From Bradyrhizobium aeschynomenes (GTDB taxonomy: Bacteria > Pseudomonadota > Alphaproteobacteria > Rhizobiales > Xanthobacteraceae), in the NCBI RefSeq assembly GCF_013178945.1, contig NZ_JABFDM010000009.1, positions 62,001-126,000 of the forward strand: DNA of 64,000 bases. The letters are read 5' to 3'. Below are positions 36,072 through 49,076 of this stretch, one piece after another. A model generated the notes under the pieces. The model searched no databases. It was not told where the DNA came from and worked only from the letters and a program-made list of their open reading frames with translations. The first letter of the stretch is position 1; each line of letters starts with the position of its first letter. The translations under genes were made by a program, and so were the position numbers.

Positions 36072-37091
36072 TCACGGCTTGAAGTACACGTCCACCTTCA
36101 TGCCGACCGCGAACGGGCCAGGCTCTGCGAGATCGACCAGCACCTCGACCACGTCGACATCGGTCATGTTGCGCTGGCTGAGCGCAGCCGCGCGGCTGCT
36201 TTCGACCAGCGGCGCGACCGCCGCGACCTTGCCCGCGACGTCGCGGCCGCGGAAGGCGTCGGAGCGGACCACGGCCTGCTGGCCCGGCTTGATCTTGTCG
36301 AGATCGCGCTGATCGAGTTCGGCGCGCACCCGCAGCGACGACATGTCGCCGAGCAGCACCAGCGGTGGCGTCGATTGCGGCGAGGCGATCTCGCCGGCGC
36401 GGGCATTGACCTGCAGCACGGTGCCGTCCAGCGGCGCGCGAATGGTGAGCTTCTCCAGCGTCGCGCGCGCGGCCTGCAGATCGCTGCGCGCGACGTTGAG
36501 CTGGCCCTCGGCGTTGATCGGCAGCGGCGCGTCGGCGGTCACCTTGCGCAGCTCATCCGCCTGCTGGTCCAGCTTGGCCTGCGCAGTCGCCAGCTGCGTG
36601 CGCGCGCTGTCGACCTCGCCATCGGCACCGCGTCCGGCGCGCCGCTCGGCCACGGCCTTGTCGAGCGCGACGCGCGCCTCGAACACCGCGGCCTGCGCGT
36701 CGGCGAGACCATCCTCGGCGCGGCGCCGCGGCCCCGCGCCCGACGGCGTCGATTCCTTGTTGCGCACGCGCTTGCGCATCGCAGCCTGCGCCTCGGCGCT
36801 GGCGAGCTGGGCACGGGCCTCGGCATCGGCGAGGCGCAGCAGCGCTTGGCCGGCGAACACGGTCTCGTTCGGCTTGACCAGCACCTCCTGGATCGGCGCC
36901 ACCACGGGCGCGCCGAGCTTGACGAGACCGGACGCCGGCTCGACGCGGCCGGGCGCCACCGCGAGCCAGCGCTCCTCCTGGGCATTGGCCGCGCGCGCCG
37001 CTGGCGTGACCCAGGCCGATGCAGCGGCGAGCGCGAGGACGGCCGCCGCGGCCAGCCCGAGCGCGGCGCGATGTGAAACTGCCGATGTCAT
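36072..37091 (-). CDS. HlyD-type periplasmic adaptor of a DevBCA-like exporter
   Basis: A 339-residue membrane-fusion protein. N-terminal signal/anchor (LGLAAAAVLALAAASAWV), a barrel-sandwich half (VVAPIQEVLVKPNETVFAGQALLRLAD), a long coiled coil (about residues 90-200), the second lipoyl half (IRAPLDGTVLQVNARAGE) and a beta-barrel end (VGMKVDVYFKP). In DevBCA systems this DevB-like subunit links the inner-membrane pump to an outer-membrane channel. It is the last gene of a three-gene operon and overlaps the ATPase gene by 4 bases. The exported substrate is unknown (glycolipids in cyanobacterial DevBCA). Confidence 0.88.
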   Translation of the reverse strand: MTSAVSHRAALGLAAAAVLALAAASAWVTPAARAANAQEERWLAVAPGRVEPASGLVKLGAPVVAPIQEVLVKPNETVFAGQALLRLADAEARAQLASAEAQAAMRKRVRNKESTPSGAGPRRRAEDGLADAQAAVFEARVALDKAVAERRAGRGADGEVDSARTQLATAQAKLDQQADELRKVTADAPLPINAEGQLNVARSDLQAARATLEKLTIRAPLDGTVLQVNARAGEIASPQSTPPLVLLGDMSSLRVRAELDQRDLDKIKPGQQAVVRSDAFRGRDVAGKVAAVAPLVESSRAAALSQRNMTDVDVVEVLVDLAEPGPFAVGMKVDVYFKP

Positions 37092-37807
37092 GCGTTCGAA
37101 ACCTTCTTCATCGATTCTGTAACAGCCTCCTCGCGCACGATGCGGCCGTCCTCGATATGAACGACGCGGCTGGCGAATGGCAGGATGCGCGGATCGTGCG
37201 TCACCACCAGCACCGCGCGCGATGGATCCTTGGCGATATCTGCCAGCAAGGTCATGATCGCCTGGCCATTGGCGGTATCGAGCGCGCCGGTGGGCTCGTC
37301 CGCAAGAATGACCTGGGTCTTGCCGACGATGGCGCGGGCGATCGCGACGCGCTGCTGCTCGCCGCCGGACAGCGCCCGCGGCAGCGACTTGCGCTTGTGG
37401 CCGAGACCGACGGTGCCCAGCACCTCGCGCGCCGCAGCCTTTGCTGTCCGCGCGCGCTCACCGCGCACATCCAGCGCGAGCCGCACATTGTCCTCGGCGT
37501 TCAGTGTGGGAAACAAATGATAGGACTGGAAGATGAAGCCGATGCGCTCGCGCCGGAGCTTTGCCAGCGCCTCGGAATCGAGCCCGGCGACGGCGTGGCC
37601 GCCGACATGCACCGTGCCGGCGTCCGGCGTCATCAGGCAGCCCAGGATCGACAGCAGCGTGGTCTTGCCGCTGCCGGACGGCCCCATCAGCAGCACCAGC
37701 TCGCCGCCCTTCAACGCCAGGCTCACGCCCTTCAGCGCCTGCACCCGGCCGGCGCCCTGGCCGAGGTGATGGACGAGATCGGTCGCCGCGAGCACGACGT
37801 CGGTCAT
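37088..37807 (-). CDS. ABC transporter ATPase, DevA/LolD-like
   Basis: A 239-residue ATPase of the MacB/LolD class. Walker A GPSGSGKTT, Q-loop FIFQSYHLFPTL, signature LSGGEQQRVAIARA, Walker B VILADEPTGALD and the switch histidine in VVTHDPR are all intact. Start and stop overlap its neighbours by 4 bases on both sides (ATGA), so permease, ATPase and adaptor are one translationally coupled unit. Confidence 0.93.
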   Translation of the reverse strand: MTDVVLAATDLVHHLGQGAGRVQALKGVSLALKGGELVLLMGPSGSGKTTLLSILGCLMTPDAGTVHVGGHAVAGLDSEALAKLRRERIGFIFQSYHLFPTLNAEDNVRLALDVRGERARTAKAAAREVLGTVGLGHKRKSLPRALSGGEQQRVAIARAIVGKTQVILADEPTGALDTANGQAIMTLLADIAKDPSRAVLVVTHDPRILPFASRVVHIEDGRIVREEAVTESMKKVSNA

Positions 37808-38970
37808 CGCGAGAACACCATGGCCGGATCGATGCGCATCACCTTGACGATGGCAGCGACCGCCGAGCCCACGCACATCGTCACCGTGAGCAGGAACAGC
37901 GCCACGGTCAGCATCGGCGTCATGATCACGGGCAGGGCTGATTCCGCGGTCGCGGCCGCGACGATCTTGCCGATGCCGGCCGCGCCAGCAAAGCCGACGA
38001 TGGCGCTGAGCAGCGCCTGCCAGATGATGACCGTGTAGATGTAGCGGCTGGACGAGCCGATCGCCCGCAGCGTGGCAAATTCGTTGATGTGGTCCTTGGT
38101 GCTCGAATAGAGCGTCTGCGCCACGATGACCGTGCCGACGATCACGCCGAGCAGTGCGCCGGCGAACAGCGCCGCGCCCGCGCCGGTGCCGAACAGCCAG
38201 AACGAGCGGCTGCGGTTGCGAAATTCGCTCGCGGTCAGCACCTCGACATTGCCGAGACTGTCGCGCAAGCCCTGCTGCACCTTCCAGAGATCGGCCTCGG
38301 GCGCCAGCCGCACCAGCAGGTACGACGCCTTGCTCGCGGGCGTCCCCGTGTAGCTGCGCGCGCGCTCGACATCGGTGAACACGTAAGGCGTCGTCGTGAA
38401 CGAGCGGATGCCCTTGCTGACGGCCATCACCTGCACCTTGCGGTCGCGCAGCTCGGCGGTCTGCTCCACGCCTGTTATGCCGAGCCGCTCGAAATAGGTC
38501 TGGTCGATCGCCACCGCGCCTGGCACGGAGAGATCGTCGAGCCGGCCCTCGACCACGTTCCAGGGATGCAGTCCGAGCCCGCGCAGCTCCGAGCCGACCA
38601 CGAAGACGGGCGTGGTCGTGCCCTGAGGCAGCCGCCATTGCGCATAGCCGATGACCAGCGGCGTCGCCTCGGCAACCCCCGGAACCGCCAGCGCCCGGAA
38701 CCGCTGCCGCTCGTCGAGCAGCGAGGGATCCTCGAAGCATTTTGTGCCGACCGGCATGATCCACAGCTGCGCCGGGGCATGGTCGATCATGGTCGTCACC
38801 ATGCGGCGGAAGCCGACATAGAGGCCCATCTGCACGGTCACCAGCACGATCGAGAAGATGATGCCGATGATGGTCGCAATGAAGCGCAGCCTGTCATGGA
38901 ACAGGTTTCGCGACGCAAGCCTGAACTGCAACGACATGAACCAAAACCACCCGAGCGCCCCGGGGTTCAT
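37804..38970 (-). CDS. ABC transporter permease, DevC/MacB-like (FtsX domain)
   Basis: A 388-residue permease with four membrane helices: one near the N-terminus (FIATIIGIIFSIVLVTVQMGLYVG), a large periplasmic domain of about 210 residues, then three helices in the C-terminal FtsX domain (LFAGALLGVIVGTVIVAQTLY and following). The hallmark DHINEFATLRAIGSSSRYIY marks the coupling region. First gene of the DevC-DevA-DevB-type operon. The start is uncertain: ATG at 38970, or the ATG eleven codons later (38937), where the family's usual MSLQFRLASRNLF begins. Confidence 0.9.
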   Translation of the reverse strand: MNPGALGWFWFMSLQFRLASRNLFHDRLRFIATIIGIIFSIVLVTVQMGLYVGFRRMVTTMIDHAPAQLWIMPVGTKCFEDPSLLDERQRFRALAVPGVAEATPLVIGYAQWRLPQGTTTPVFVVGSELRGLGLHPWNVVEGRLDDLSVPGAVAIDQTYFERLGITGVEQTAELRDRKVQVMAVSKGIRSFTTTPYVFTDVERARSYTGTPASKASYLLVRLAPEADLWKVQQGLRDSLGNVEVLTASEFRNRSRSFWLFGTGAGAALFAGALLGVIVGTVIVAQTLYSSTKDHINEFATLRAIGSSSRYIYTVIIWQALLSAIVGFAGAAGIGKIVAAATAESALPVIMTPMLTVALFLLTVTMCVGSAVAAIVKVMRIDPAMVFSR

Positions 38971-39325
38971 TTCAGCCGGTTATAGCGGCGATGTCCACGC
39001 CGTATCAGGCCCCGTTCGCTGTGGCGCTTTGTCATTCGGGACGGCCGTGGCGCGGGGGACACGTCGGAGGGGACAGCGGCCCAGACCGAAGTGTGAGCCG
39101 ATCGCGTGCTACGGAGGTCGTCCGGGCGTTCGCAGGTCATCTGTGGTGTGGAGACAGCGCGACTACTCCTTGGCAGCCCGGCATCCGTGCGCCAGCGGGA
39201 CGCATGGCCCGGGAGCAATCTCAAACGGGATGTGAAACTCCCTACAACTTGAGCGATCTGCGGCGCAAAGTCTTAGAGGGGATAGATTTACAGCTTGCCG
39301 AAAAATCGCGTCTCGGGGGTCTTTC
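38971..39325. other. Divergent intergenic region without a supported gene
   Basis: 355 bp between the DevC-like operon (-) and the LemA gene (+). I see no convincing frame, repeat or terminator. It must hold both promoters. A TAGATT at 39283-39288 could be a -10 element for the LemA gene, but no matching -35 is clear. Confidence 0.55.
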
Positions 39326-39976
39326 ATGTCTTCCTTTTCAGTCGAGAACTTTCTCCAGGCCATCGATTTCTCCGGGCGCATGACCCGCGCCGCCAACGTC
39401 GCGCTGGACTATTGGTGGGCGTGGCTGCTCGCCGGCGCGGTGCTCTGGCTGCTGCTGAAGATCCGCGCGCAGCACGCGCTGCTGGGTCAGCTTGACGAGC
39501 GAGCGGATGCGGCGTTCGGCGATGTCGACGCGCTCTTGATCGAGCGGCACGCGCTGATCGGCAACCTCGTCGAGGTGGTCCGCGCCTTCGCGACCAGGGA
39601 GCACGACGTGATCCGCAACGTGCTGGAGGCCCGCGTCGAGGCGCTGGAGGCGCTCACCGGAGGGGGTGGCTCGGTGATCCAGGCCGACGCGCAGATCGCC
39701 AATGTCCTGCAGAACCTGTTCTCGGTCAGCGAAAGCTATCCGGCGCTGGCGAGCGCCGCGCATTACAGCACGCTGCGCAGCGATCTGATCCGGATCGAGG
39801 AGCGCATCACGGCGGCGCGCAAGTTCTATAATCTGGCGGTGGAGGAGCTGAACTCGGTCCGCCGCGCGTTCCCCAGCAACGTCATCGCCTGGCTGTGCGG
39901 GAGCACCGTGCGCGAGAAGTTCACGCTCGGCGAGCGCCGCTCCGAGTTCGCCGGTCCGGTCAAGATCAGCCTGTGA
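39326..39976 (+). CDS. LemA-family membrane protein
   Basis: A 216-residue protein. One membrane helix (WWAWLLAGAVLWLLLKI at about residues 31-47) is followed by the helical LemA bundle: ADAAFGDVDALLIERHALIGNLVEVVRAFA, YPALASAAHYSTLRSDLIRIEERITAARKFYN and AVEELNSVRRAFPSNVIAWLCG. LemA proteins often pair with membrane metalloproteases or with TPM-domain proteins; their biochemical role is unsettled. The M48 peptidase gene begins 20 bp downstream, so the two form an operon. The N-terminal 30 residues before the helix are longer than in minimal LemA. Confidence 0.88.
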   Translation: MSSFSVENFLQAIDFSGRMTRAANVALDYWWAWLLAGAVLWLLLKIRAQHALLGQLDERADAAFGDVDALLIERHALIGNLVEVVRAFATREHDVIRNVLEARVEALEALTGGGGSVIQADAQIANVLQNLFSVSESYPALASAAHYSTLRSDLIRIEERITAARKFYNLAVEELNSVRRAFPSNVIAWLCGSTVREKFTLGERRSEFAGPVKISL

Positions 39977-39996
39977 TGCGTTGAGGAGCGGGCGCC

Positions 39997-41730
39997 ATGG
40001 CCGTCCACGGCTACGTCACGCACGCCGCCTACAACCGGCGCTGCACGGCCCTGCTGATGCTGGCCTACGTCGTGTCGTTCGAGGTGATCGGCACGTTCGC
40101 GCTGACGATCTATCTGCTCGTCGCCGACCATGAGCACACCATCCTGTCCAACCCGGCCGGCTATGCCGTCCGCTACGCGCTGCCGATCGCGCTCGCCACC
40201 GGCTTCATGTTCTGGTGGATGTATCGCGGCCATGCGAAGGCGGTAATGGAGACGCTCGGCGTGCGGCTGGTCTCGCGCCAGGAGGAACCGCGCTTCGTCG
40301 CCATTGCCGAGGATCAGTGCACCGCGCTCGGAGTCCGCCTGCCGCGCTTCGGCGTCATCGAGGCGAGCGAGCCCAACGCCGTCACCGTGGGCGAGGGGCC
40401 GAAGGCGGGTCTGATCGCGGTGACGCGCGGCCTGCTCGATCAGCTCGACGACGACGAACTGGCGGCGGTGCTCGCGCATGAGGCGTCGCATATCCGTCAT
40501 GGCGACACCAGGCTGCTCGCCGCGAATCACGCGTTGATGCGGACCGCCGTCATCCTGCAGATGAACAATCCGCTGCGCTTCGAGCACTGGCGCCAGATCC
40601 TGGTGGCCGTGCTGGTGCCGCCGATGCTGCCGCTGTTGCTCGCCAGCAGCATCGCGACCGTGACCTCGCTGCGGCTCGCGGGCGCCGCGCGGCGCAGCCT
40701 GAAGCTCGGGCGCGACCATATCGCCGATGGCGAGGCGATCAGGGTCACGCATTTTCCCGAAGCGCTGCTCAGCGCCATCAGCAAGATCGGCGGTCGCGGC
40801 ATGTTCCACGGCAGCGCGCGGGTCGAGGGCCTCCTGTTCGACGGACCTGCGGATCACGCCGGCGGCAGCCATCCCAGCATCGCCGAGCGGCTCGACGCCA
40901 TCGCCGCGCTCGGCCGCGAGCTGATGAGTCCGGCACGACGGCGGCGTGACAGCCGTGTGCCGTCGGCGCCGCGTTTCGGACGCCGTCCACGCTCGGCCCT
41001 GTCGCTCTATCCGCTCGACGCTTCGGGCCGGCCGTTGGAGAAGCCGGCGCAGCCCGAGACCAACCTCCTGATGCTGTATCTGTTTGACCGCGAGACGTTT
41101 CGCGCCTGGCACAACGCCTCGATCGCCTGGGAGGAGCGGAAGCTCGACGAGCGCCGCAACGTCATCGGCGTGGCGCCCCTCGTCTTCGTCATGCTCGTCA
41201 TCGGCAGTTTCGGCGCGGTCTATTTCTATTGGCCGAAGGACGGCAACCTCTCCACGCTCGTCAATCTGTACAGTCCGGCCAGCCTGGTCGAGATGGCCCG
41301 CATCACGCAGTCCGGTCCGTTCTGCATCGGCTCGTCCTATCCGGACGGAAGATGTCCGGCCAAGACCGGCCCGGCGAATCCGTCCGAAGTGAGCCAGCCG
41401 GCGAGTCGCGGCGGCAATTTGTCCGGTACGTTCGCTGCTCCGCGGACAGCCGGTGCGTCCGATCAGCTGTCTGCGGCAGTCGAGAGCCGCAAGTCGAACT
41501 CGACGCCGCTTTGGGCATGGCTGTTCGTCCTTGTCGCCATCTGTGTCACGAACCCCAGTCTCATCCCGCGCATCATCGCCCAACTGGCCGCCCATGCCAG
41601 GCTGATCTCGCGCTTCATCGCGGCCTCCTCGGCGAAGGCCGATCGCTTTGGAGGCACTGATCCGGCGAGCGTGGCGTGGCCACAGCACGATGCTCCCGCG
41701 GCCCGAGAGTTCGGGCGGCGCAAGCTCTGA
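39997..41730 (+). CDS. M48-family membrane zinc metalloprotease (HtpX-like)
   Basis: A 577-residue membrane protease. Two N-terminal helices (LLMLAYVVSFEVIGTFALTIYLLV; YALPIALATGFMFWWMY) precede the catalytic motif HEASH at residues 161-165. The later RDHIAD aligns with the family's third zinc-ligand block (usually REYxAD), so the ligand is Asp instead of Glu here (inference from alignment by eye). A further helix near residue 395 (VIGVAPLVFVMLVIGSFGAVYFYW) and one near 505 precede a disordered tail, making it longer than HtpX (about 290). Expected role: turnover of misfolded membrane proteins, with the LemA partner upstream. Confidence 0.88.
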   Translation: MAVHGYVTHAAYNRRCTALLMLAYVVSFEVIGTFALTIYLLVADHEHTILSNPAGYAVRYALPIALATGFMFWWMYRGHAKAVMETLGVRLVSRQEEPRFVAIAEDQCTALGVRLPRFGVIEASEPNAVTVGEGPKAGLIAVTRGLLDQLDDDELAAVLAHEASHIRHGDTRLLAANHALMRTAVILQMNNPLRFEHWRQILVAVLVPPMLPLLLASSIATVTSLRLAGAARRSLKLGRDHIADGEAIRVTHFPEALLSAISKIGGRGMFHGSARVEGLLFDGPADHAGGSHPSIAERLDAIAALGRELMSPARRRRDSRVPSAPRFGRRPRSALSLYPLDASGRPLEKPAQPETNLLMLYLFDRETFRAWHNASIAWEERKLDERRNVIGVAPLVFVMLVIGSFGAVYFYWPKDGNLSTLVNLYSPASLVEMARITQSGPFCIGSSYPDGRCPAKTGPANPSEVSQPASRGGNLSGTFAAPRTAGASDQLSAAVESRKSNSTPLWAWLFVLVAICVTNPSLIPRIIAQLAAHARLISRFIAASSAKADRFGGTDPASVAWPQHDAPAAREFGRRKL

Positions 41731-41849
41731 CGCGCGCCATGGCGGTGCCCGGCGAGGCAAATCAGGCCTCGCGTCAAGGAGCCCACGTGCCGCGCAGGAG
41801 GCCGGCGAGCCTTTCGGGGGGGCAGGCGGGCGTGTGCGCCGAAAAACCG

Positions 41850-42300
41850 ATTTATGAGCCGTATCAGGCTTATTTGCCCTGTCCAGTCCCCAGCGCAAAA
41901 AGATTTCTATTTCGCTTTTACGGAATTCATGTCCAGATGCGGCATCCCGTGTCCCCTGGAGGGGCGGATCGCGATCGTCACGAACGTCGGACGCGGGGAG
42001 CGATGGACGTCATCTGCCGCAGTGTGTCTCGCACGGACGAACGGCAGGCGGCGGACGCCGAAATCGTGTGGTCCTGGCCTCCCGACGCTGAGGCCAAGCC
42101 GGCGGTGGTGATGATCCGCTGGTGACGGGGGCAAGACAGCCGGTCCCCGGGGAGAGCCCGTATAAGGCGGAAGCCCATCGCGCAGGGAAGGCCGGGATGT
42201 CTCAGCCAAACCTGTGGTGACTGCCGCCTGCTTTTCTTGTTGCAGGCGGGCCATGGGGGCGGCGAGCTCCCGGCCTTCCCTGCGCCCTCCTATCAATTCG
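41850..42300. repeat. Dispersed-repeat-like region with long-range RNA-type hairpin
   Basis: Most of the 821-bp gap between the M48 peptidase and metH. The stretch 41870-42125 reads like degenerate former coding sequence in more than one frame and ends in a GGTGACGGGGGCAAGACAGC segment that I recall from dispersed repeats in Bradyrhizobium genomes (memory, not a search). Bases 42180-42197 and 42268-42285 are a perfect 18-bp inverted pair, enclosing an 8-bp hairpin (42224-42231 with 42242-42249). I support no protein here. Bases 42301-42405 hold nothing I can identify. Confidence 0.6.
42180..42285. ncRNA. Candidate structured RNA element (18-bp closing stem)
   Basis: The perfect 18-bp stem and inner hairpin described for the surrounding repeat would fold on either strand. 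On the plus strand the inner loop is TTTTCTTGTT. No promoter or terminator can be assigned, so a functional RNA is only one reading; a mobile palindromic repeat is the other. Confidence 0.35.
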
Positions 42301-42405
42301 AGGGCGGACCTGCCGGATCAACTCGGGCGCAATGCGCGGCGAGGATGAGGAGGCACGTCTGCGACGCTTCGTGTCGTGTACCGACGGCCGCGCGTCATAA
42401 AAGGT

Positions 42406-42522
42406 GTCGTCCCGGCGAACGCCGGGACCCATAACCACAGGGCCCAATGATGCGCTCGGTCTCAACCACCGCGGACTACGGATGCATCCGGCGGTATGGG
42501 TCCCGGCGTTCGCCGGGACGAC
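42406..42522. repeat. Palindromic element with 28-bp perfect terminal inverted repeats
   Basis: A 117-bp element. Bases 42406-42433 are exactly complementary to 42495-42522, and each arm holds its own small hairpin (CCCGGCGAACGCCGGG). No coding capacity. It lies 30 bp from the end of metH, in the junction with the convergent M48 peptidase gene, and shares its left end with the element at 27317. Confidence 0.92.
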
Positions 42523-42551
42523 GATGGTGGGTGTGGAGGCAGTGCGAGCAG

Positions 42552-46411
<3,860 letters not shown>

Positions 46412-46412
<1 letters not shown>

Positions 46413-47329
46413 CAGGCGGCGACCTTGTTGACGGACTTCGGCCGGATGCCAAGCAGATGGCTGATCGCAAACACGAGGTCGGCGCGGTTCATGGTGTAGA
46501 AATGGAAGGTGTCGACGCCATGCTTGGCGAGCTTGTGCACCTGGCCGGCGGCGACGGTCGCCGCAACCAGCTTGCGGGTCTCGGGATCGTCGTCGAGGCC
46601 GTCGAACTTCTCGGCCAGCCAGTCCGGCACCGTCGTGCCGGCGCGGGTGACGAAGCCGCGCGCCTGCTTGAAATTGTGCATCGGCATGATGCCGGGCACG
46701 ATCGGGATGTCGATGCCGCGGGCTCGGACGCGGTCGAGATAGCGGAAGTAGAGATCGTTGTCGAAGAACACCTGGGTGATCGCGCGGGTCGCGCCGGCAT
46801 CGACCTTGGCCTTGAGCATGTCGATATCGGCGTCGAAGTCGCGGCTCTCCGGGTGCTTCTCCGGATAGGCCGAGACCGAGACCTCGATGTCGGGATGCCG
46901 CTTCTTGATGCCGGCGATCAGCTCGGGCGAGGTCTGATAGCCCTCGGCATGGGTGTGATAGGGCGTGCCGATGCCGCCGGGCGGATCGCCGCGCAGCGCC
47001 ACGATGTGGCGGACGCCGACCTCGTGATAGCGGTCGACGACCTCGTCGATCTCCTGGCGCGAGGCGCCGACGCAGGTCAGATGCGCCGCCGGCAGCAGCG
47101 CGGTCTCCTTCAGGATGCGCGCGATGGTGGCGTGGGTGCGCTCGCGCGTCGATCCGCCGGCGCCGTAGGTCACCGAGACGAAGCTGGGCTCCAGCGGCGC
47201 CAGGCGCTCGATCGAGGTCCACAGCGTCCGATCCATCTCCTCGGTCTTCGGCGGGAAGAACTCGAACGAGATCTTCGGCCGGATGATCGCGGAATGTCCG
47301 TCAGTGATGGCGGTGGCGAGGTCGGTCAT
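46412..47329 (-). CDS. metF: 5,10-methylenetetrahydrofolate reductase (MetF)
   Basis: A 305-residue FAD-dependent TIM-barrel enzyme supplying 5-methyltetrahydrofolate to MetH. The N-terminal [13 protein letters not shown] carries the catalytic glutamate, and the conserved [21 protein letters not shown] and [13 protein letters not shown] blocks are all present. It overlaps metH by 4 bases as the first gene of a metF-metH operon, so the last two steps of methionine synthesis are made together. I looked for a SAM-type riboswitch in the leader and found no recognisable one. Confidence 0.96.
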
Positions 47330-47702
47330 GGCGGCGCAGGTTCCCGATGGCGCGTAAATTTCAACTTGAGAGGGGGCTCACCTCTCGGATGTGCCAAGAT
47401 AGGGGAAGTGCGTCGCAATAAACAGCCCACTGGAAATGGGATTTAGCCCACAATCGATTGATTGACGATCATTTTTCTGGCGTGAGTGGATCGTATCGTG
47501 GGCAGAGAAAATGAAGTAAAATCAAATGATGACGAGTTAGTTGATTGCTGGAAAGCGGATGCAGAGGTGGGACAGGTGGATTTCTGCGCTGTATACAGGG
47601 TGTTCATCCCATTCCCTGTCCAGCCGTTATCTCTGCGTTTCCGGCAGGTCACCGACGCAGTTCGGCCATTGTGGGCCGCCACGCAGTCACTAGGTTGAAG
47701 CC
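47330..47702. other. Divergent intergenic region upstream of metF
   Basis: 373 bp between metF (-) and the luciferase-like gene (+). The part around 47440-47530 is relatively AT-rich, as expected for promoters. A frame of 70 codons at 47486-47698 has atypical codon use and no ribosome site. I identify no riboswitch or repeat. Confidence 0.5.
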
Positions 47703-48722
47703 ATGATCCCGCTTTCCGTCCTCGACCTCTCCGTCACGACCACAGCCACGCCGGCCTCAGCGGCGCTGCGCAACAGCATCGACTTGGCCCGACACGTCGA
47801 CCAGCTCGGCTATGTCCGCTACTGGCTCGCCGAGCACCACAGCCTCGTTTCGGTGGCGAGCCCGGCGCCCGACATCATGATCGGGCAGATCGCGGCCGTG
47901 ACGACGCACATTCGCGTCGGCTCCGGCGGCGTGATGCTGCCCAATCACGCGCCGCTGGTGGTCGCCGAGCGATTCAAGATGCTGGAGGCGCTATTCCCCG
48001 GCCGCATCGATCTCGGCCTGGGCCGCGCGCCCGGCACCGACGGCACCACGGCGTATGCGCTGCGGAGCCGGCTCGATCGCCGCGAGGGCGACGATTTCCT
48101 GGAGCGGCTGCATGAGCTGACCTTGTGGGAGACGCGCGAGTTTCCCGCCGGCCATCCCTACAACAACGTCATCGCAATGCCCGACGATGCGCAGCTGCCG
48201 CCGATCTGGCTGCTCGGCTCCAGCGACTATTCCAGCGAGCTCTCGGCGCAGATGGGCATGGGCTTTGGCTTTGCGCATCATTTCGCCAATCACGATGCGA
48301 TCGACGCGATGACCAATTATCGCGCCCATTTCACCGCCTCGCGCTGGCGCTCGCAGCCGCATGCGATCCTGGCGGTGGCCGTGGTGACGGCGGAAACCGA
48401 CGCTGAAGCCGAACGGCTGGCGTCGTCGATGGACCTCAACCGTCTCCGCCGCGACCGCGGCCAGTTCCTGCCGCTGCCGAGCCCGGAAGAGGCCGCGGCC
48501 TATCCGTATTCGGACGCCGAGCGCGCCTCGATCGCCCGCAACCGCTCGCGGCTGTTCGTCGGCTCGCCGTCGACGGTCCGCGCCAAGCTCGATCCGATGA
48601 TCGCGGCGAGCCAGGCCGACGAGTTGATGGTGATCACCGCGATCTTCGACCACGAGGCCCGCAAGCGCTCCTACACCCTGCTGGCTGACGCCTTCGGCCT
48701 GCAGCGGCAGGCGGCGGCGTAG
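47703..48722 (+). CDS. Luciferase-like flavin-dependent oxidoreductase (LLM class)
   Basis: A 339-residue TIM-barrel flavoprotein of the bacterial luciferase-like group using FMNH2 or F420. Family marks: [60 protein letters not shown] in segments, and [17 protein letters not shown]. This subtype (MupA/Atu3640-like) is widespread and mostly uncharacterised, so the substrate is unknown. Transcribed alone; the next real gene is convergent. Confidence 0.88.
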   Translation: MIPLSVLDLSVTTTATPASAALRNSIDLARHVDQLGYVRYWLAEHHSLVSVASPAPDIMIGQIAAVTTHIRVGSGGVMLPNHAPLVVAERFKMLEALFPGRIDLGLGRAPGTDGTTAYALRSRLDRREGDDFLERLHELTLWETREFPAGHPYNNVIAMPDDAQLPPIWLLGSSDYSSELSAQMGMGFGFAHHFANHDAIDAMTNYRAHFTASRWRSQPHAILAVAVVTAETDAEAERLASSMDLNRLRRDRGQFLPLPSPEEAAAYPYSDAERASIARNRSRLFVGSPSTVRAKLDPMIAASQADELMVITAIFDHEARKRSYTLLADAFGLQRQAAA

Positions 48723-48788
48723 CTATTTGTCCAGCTCACCATGTAATCAGCGGCGCGCGACGCAGAAAACTGTCGTCGCTCACCTGGT

Positions 48789-48995
48789 TCACCACGAAGC
48801 GCGCGGACATCGGCCCGCCCGATCGTGCCGCCATCGACACCGGTGAGGTCCGTCAGTGCACGAACCGCCTGGCCGCCCGGCCTGTCGTTGAGCATCGCGG
48901 GGCGCGCTGTCGCGAATGATCAGCTGTCCGGTGCCGCCAAGAACGAGGATGTTGGACCTGATGATGGTGACGTCATTGCTACTCTGATCGGTCAT
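48789..48995 (-). CDS. Short ORF of doubtful status
   Basis: 68 codons beginning at an ATG with a good GGAGGT ribosome site. The first 30 residues are protein-like (MTDQSSNDVTIIRSNILVLG), but the rest is Arg/Gly/Pro-rich like a shadow frame. A second minus-strand frame (48671-48895) reads VRALTDLTGVDGGTIGRADV. Together they could be one small gene broken by a frameshift, or a real short peptide gene. No family is recognised. Otherwise the 354-bp gap 48723-49076 holds nothing I can support. Confidence 0.25.
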   Translation of the reverse strand: MTDQSSNDVTIIRSNILVLGGTGQLIIRDSAPRDAQRQAGRPGGSCTDGPHRCRWRHDRAGRCPRASW

Positions 48996-49076
48996 GATGA
49001 CCTCCGTTTGTGAGGCAGGGCGCATTCGTGGAAGCGCCCCGCATTCGATTTCGGTTGATGATGAGAACGGCTCGGC

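Noticed and set aside
41676-42125. 149-codon plus-strand frame after the M48 peptidase
   Set aside because: It begins inside the peptidase gene, has no ribosome site and lies in repeat-derived sequence with equally open frames alongside.
47455-47475. FixK/FNR-type box near TTGATTGACGATCA
   Set aside because: The right half is ATCA one base out of register with the TTGA-N6-TCAA pattern, so the dyad fails.
47330-47480. SAM-type riboswitch in the metF leader
   Set aside because: No recognisable SAM-I, SAM-II or SAH consensus could be fitted by eye; short stems only.
47486-47698. 70-codon plus-strand ORF before the luciferase-like gene
   Set aside because: Codon use unlike the neighbours, no ribosome site, and it occupies the likely promoter region.
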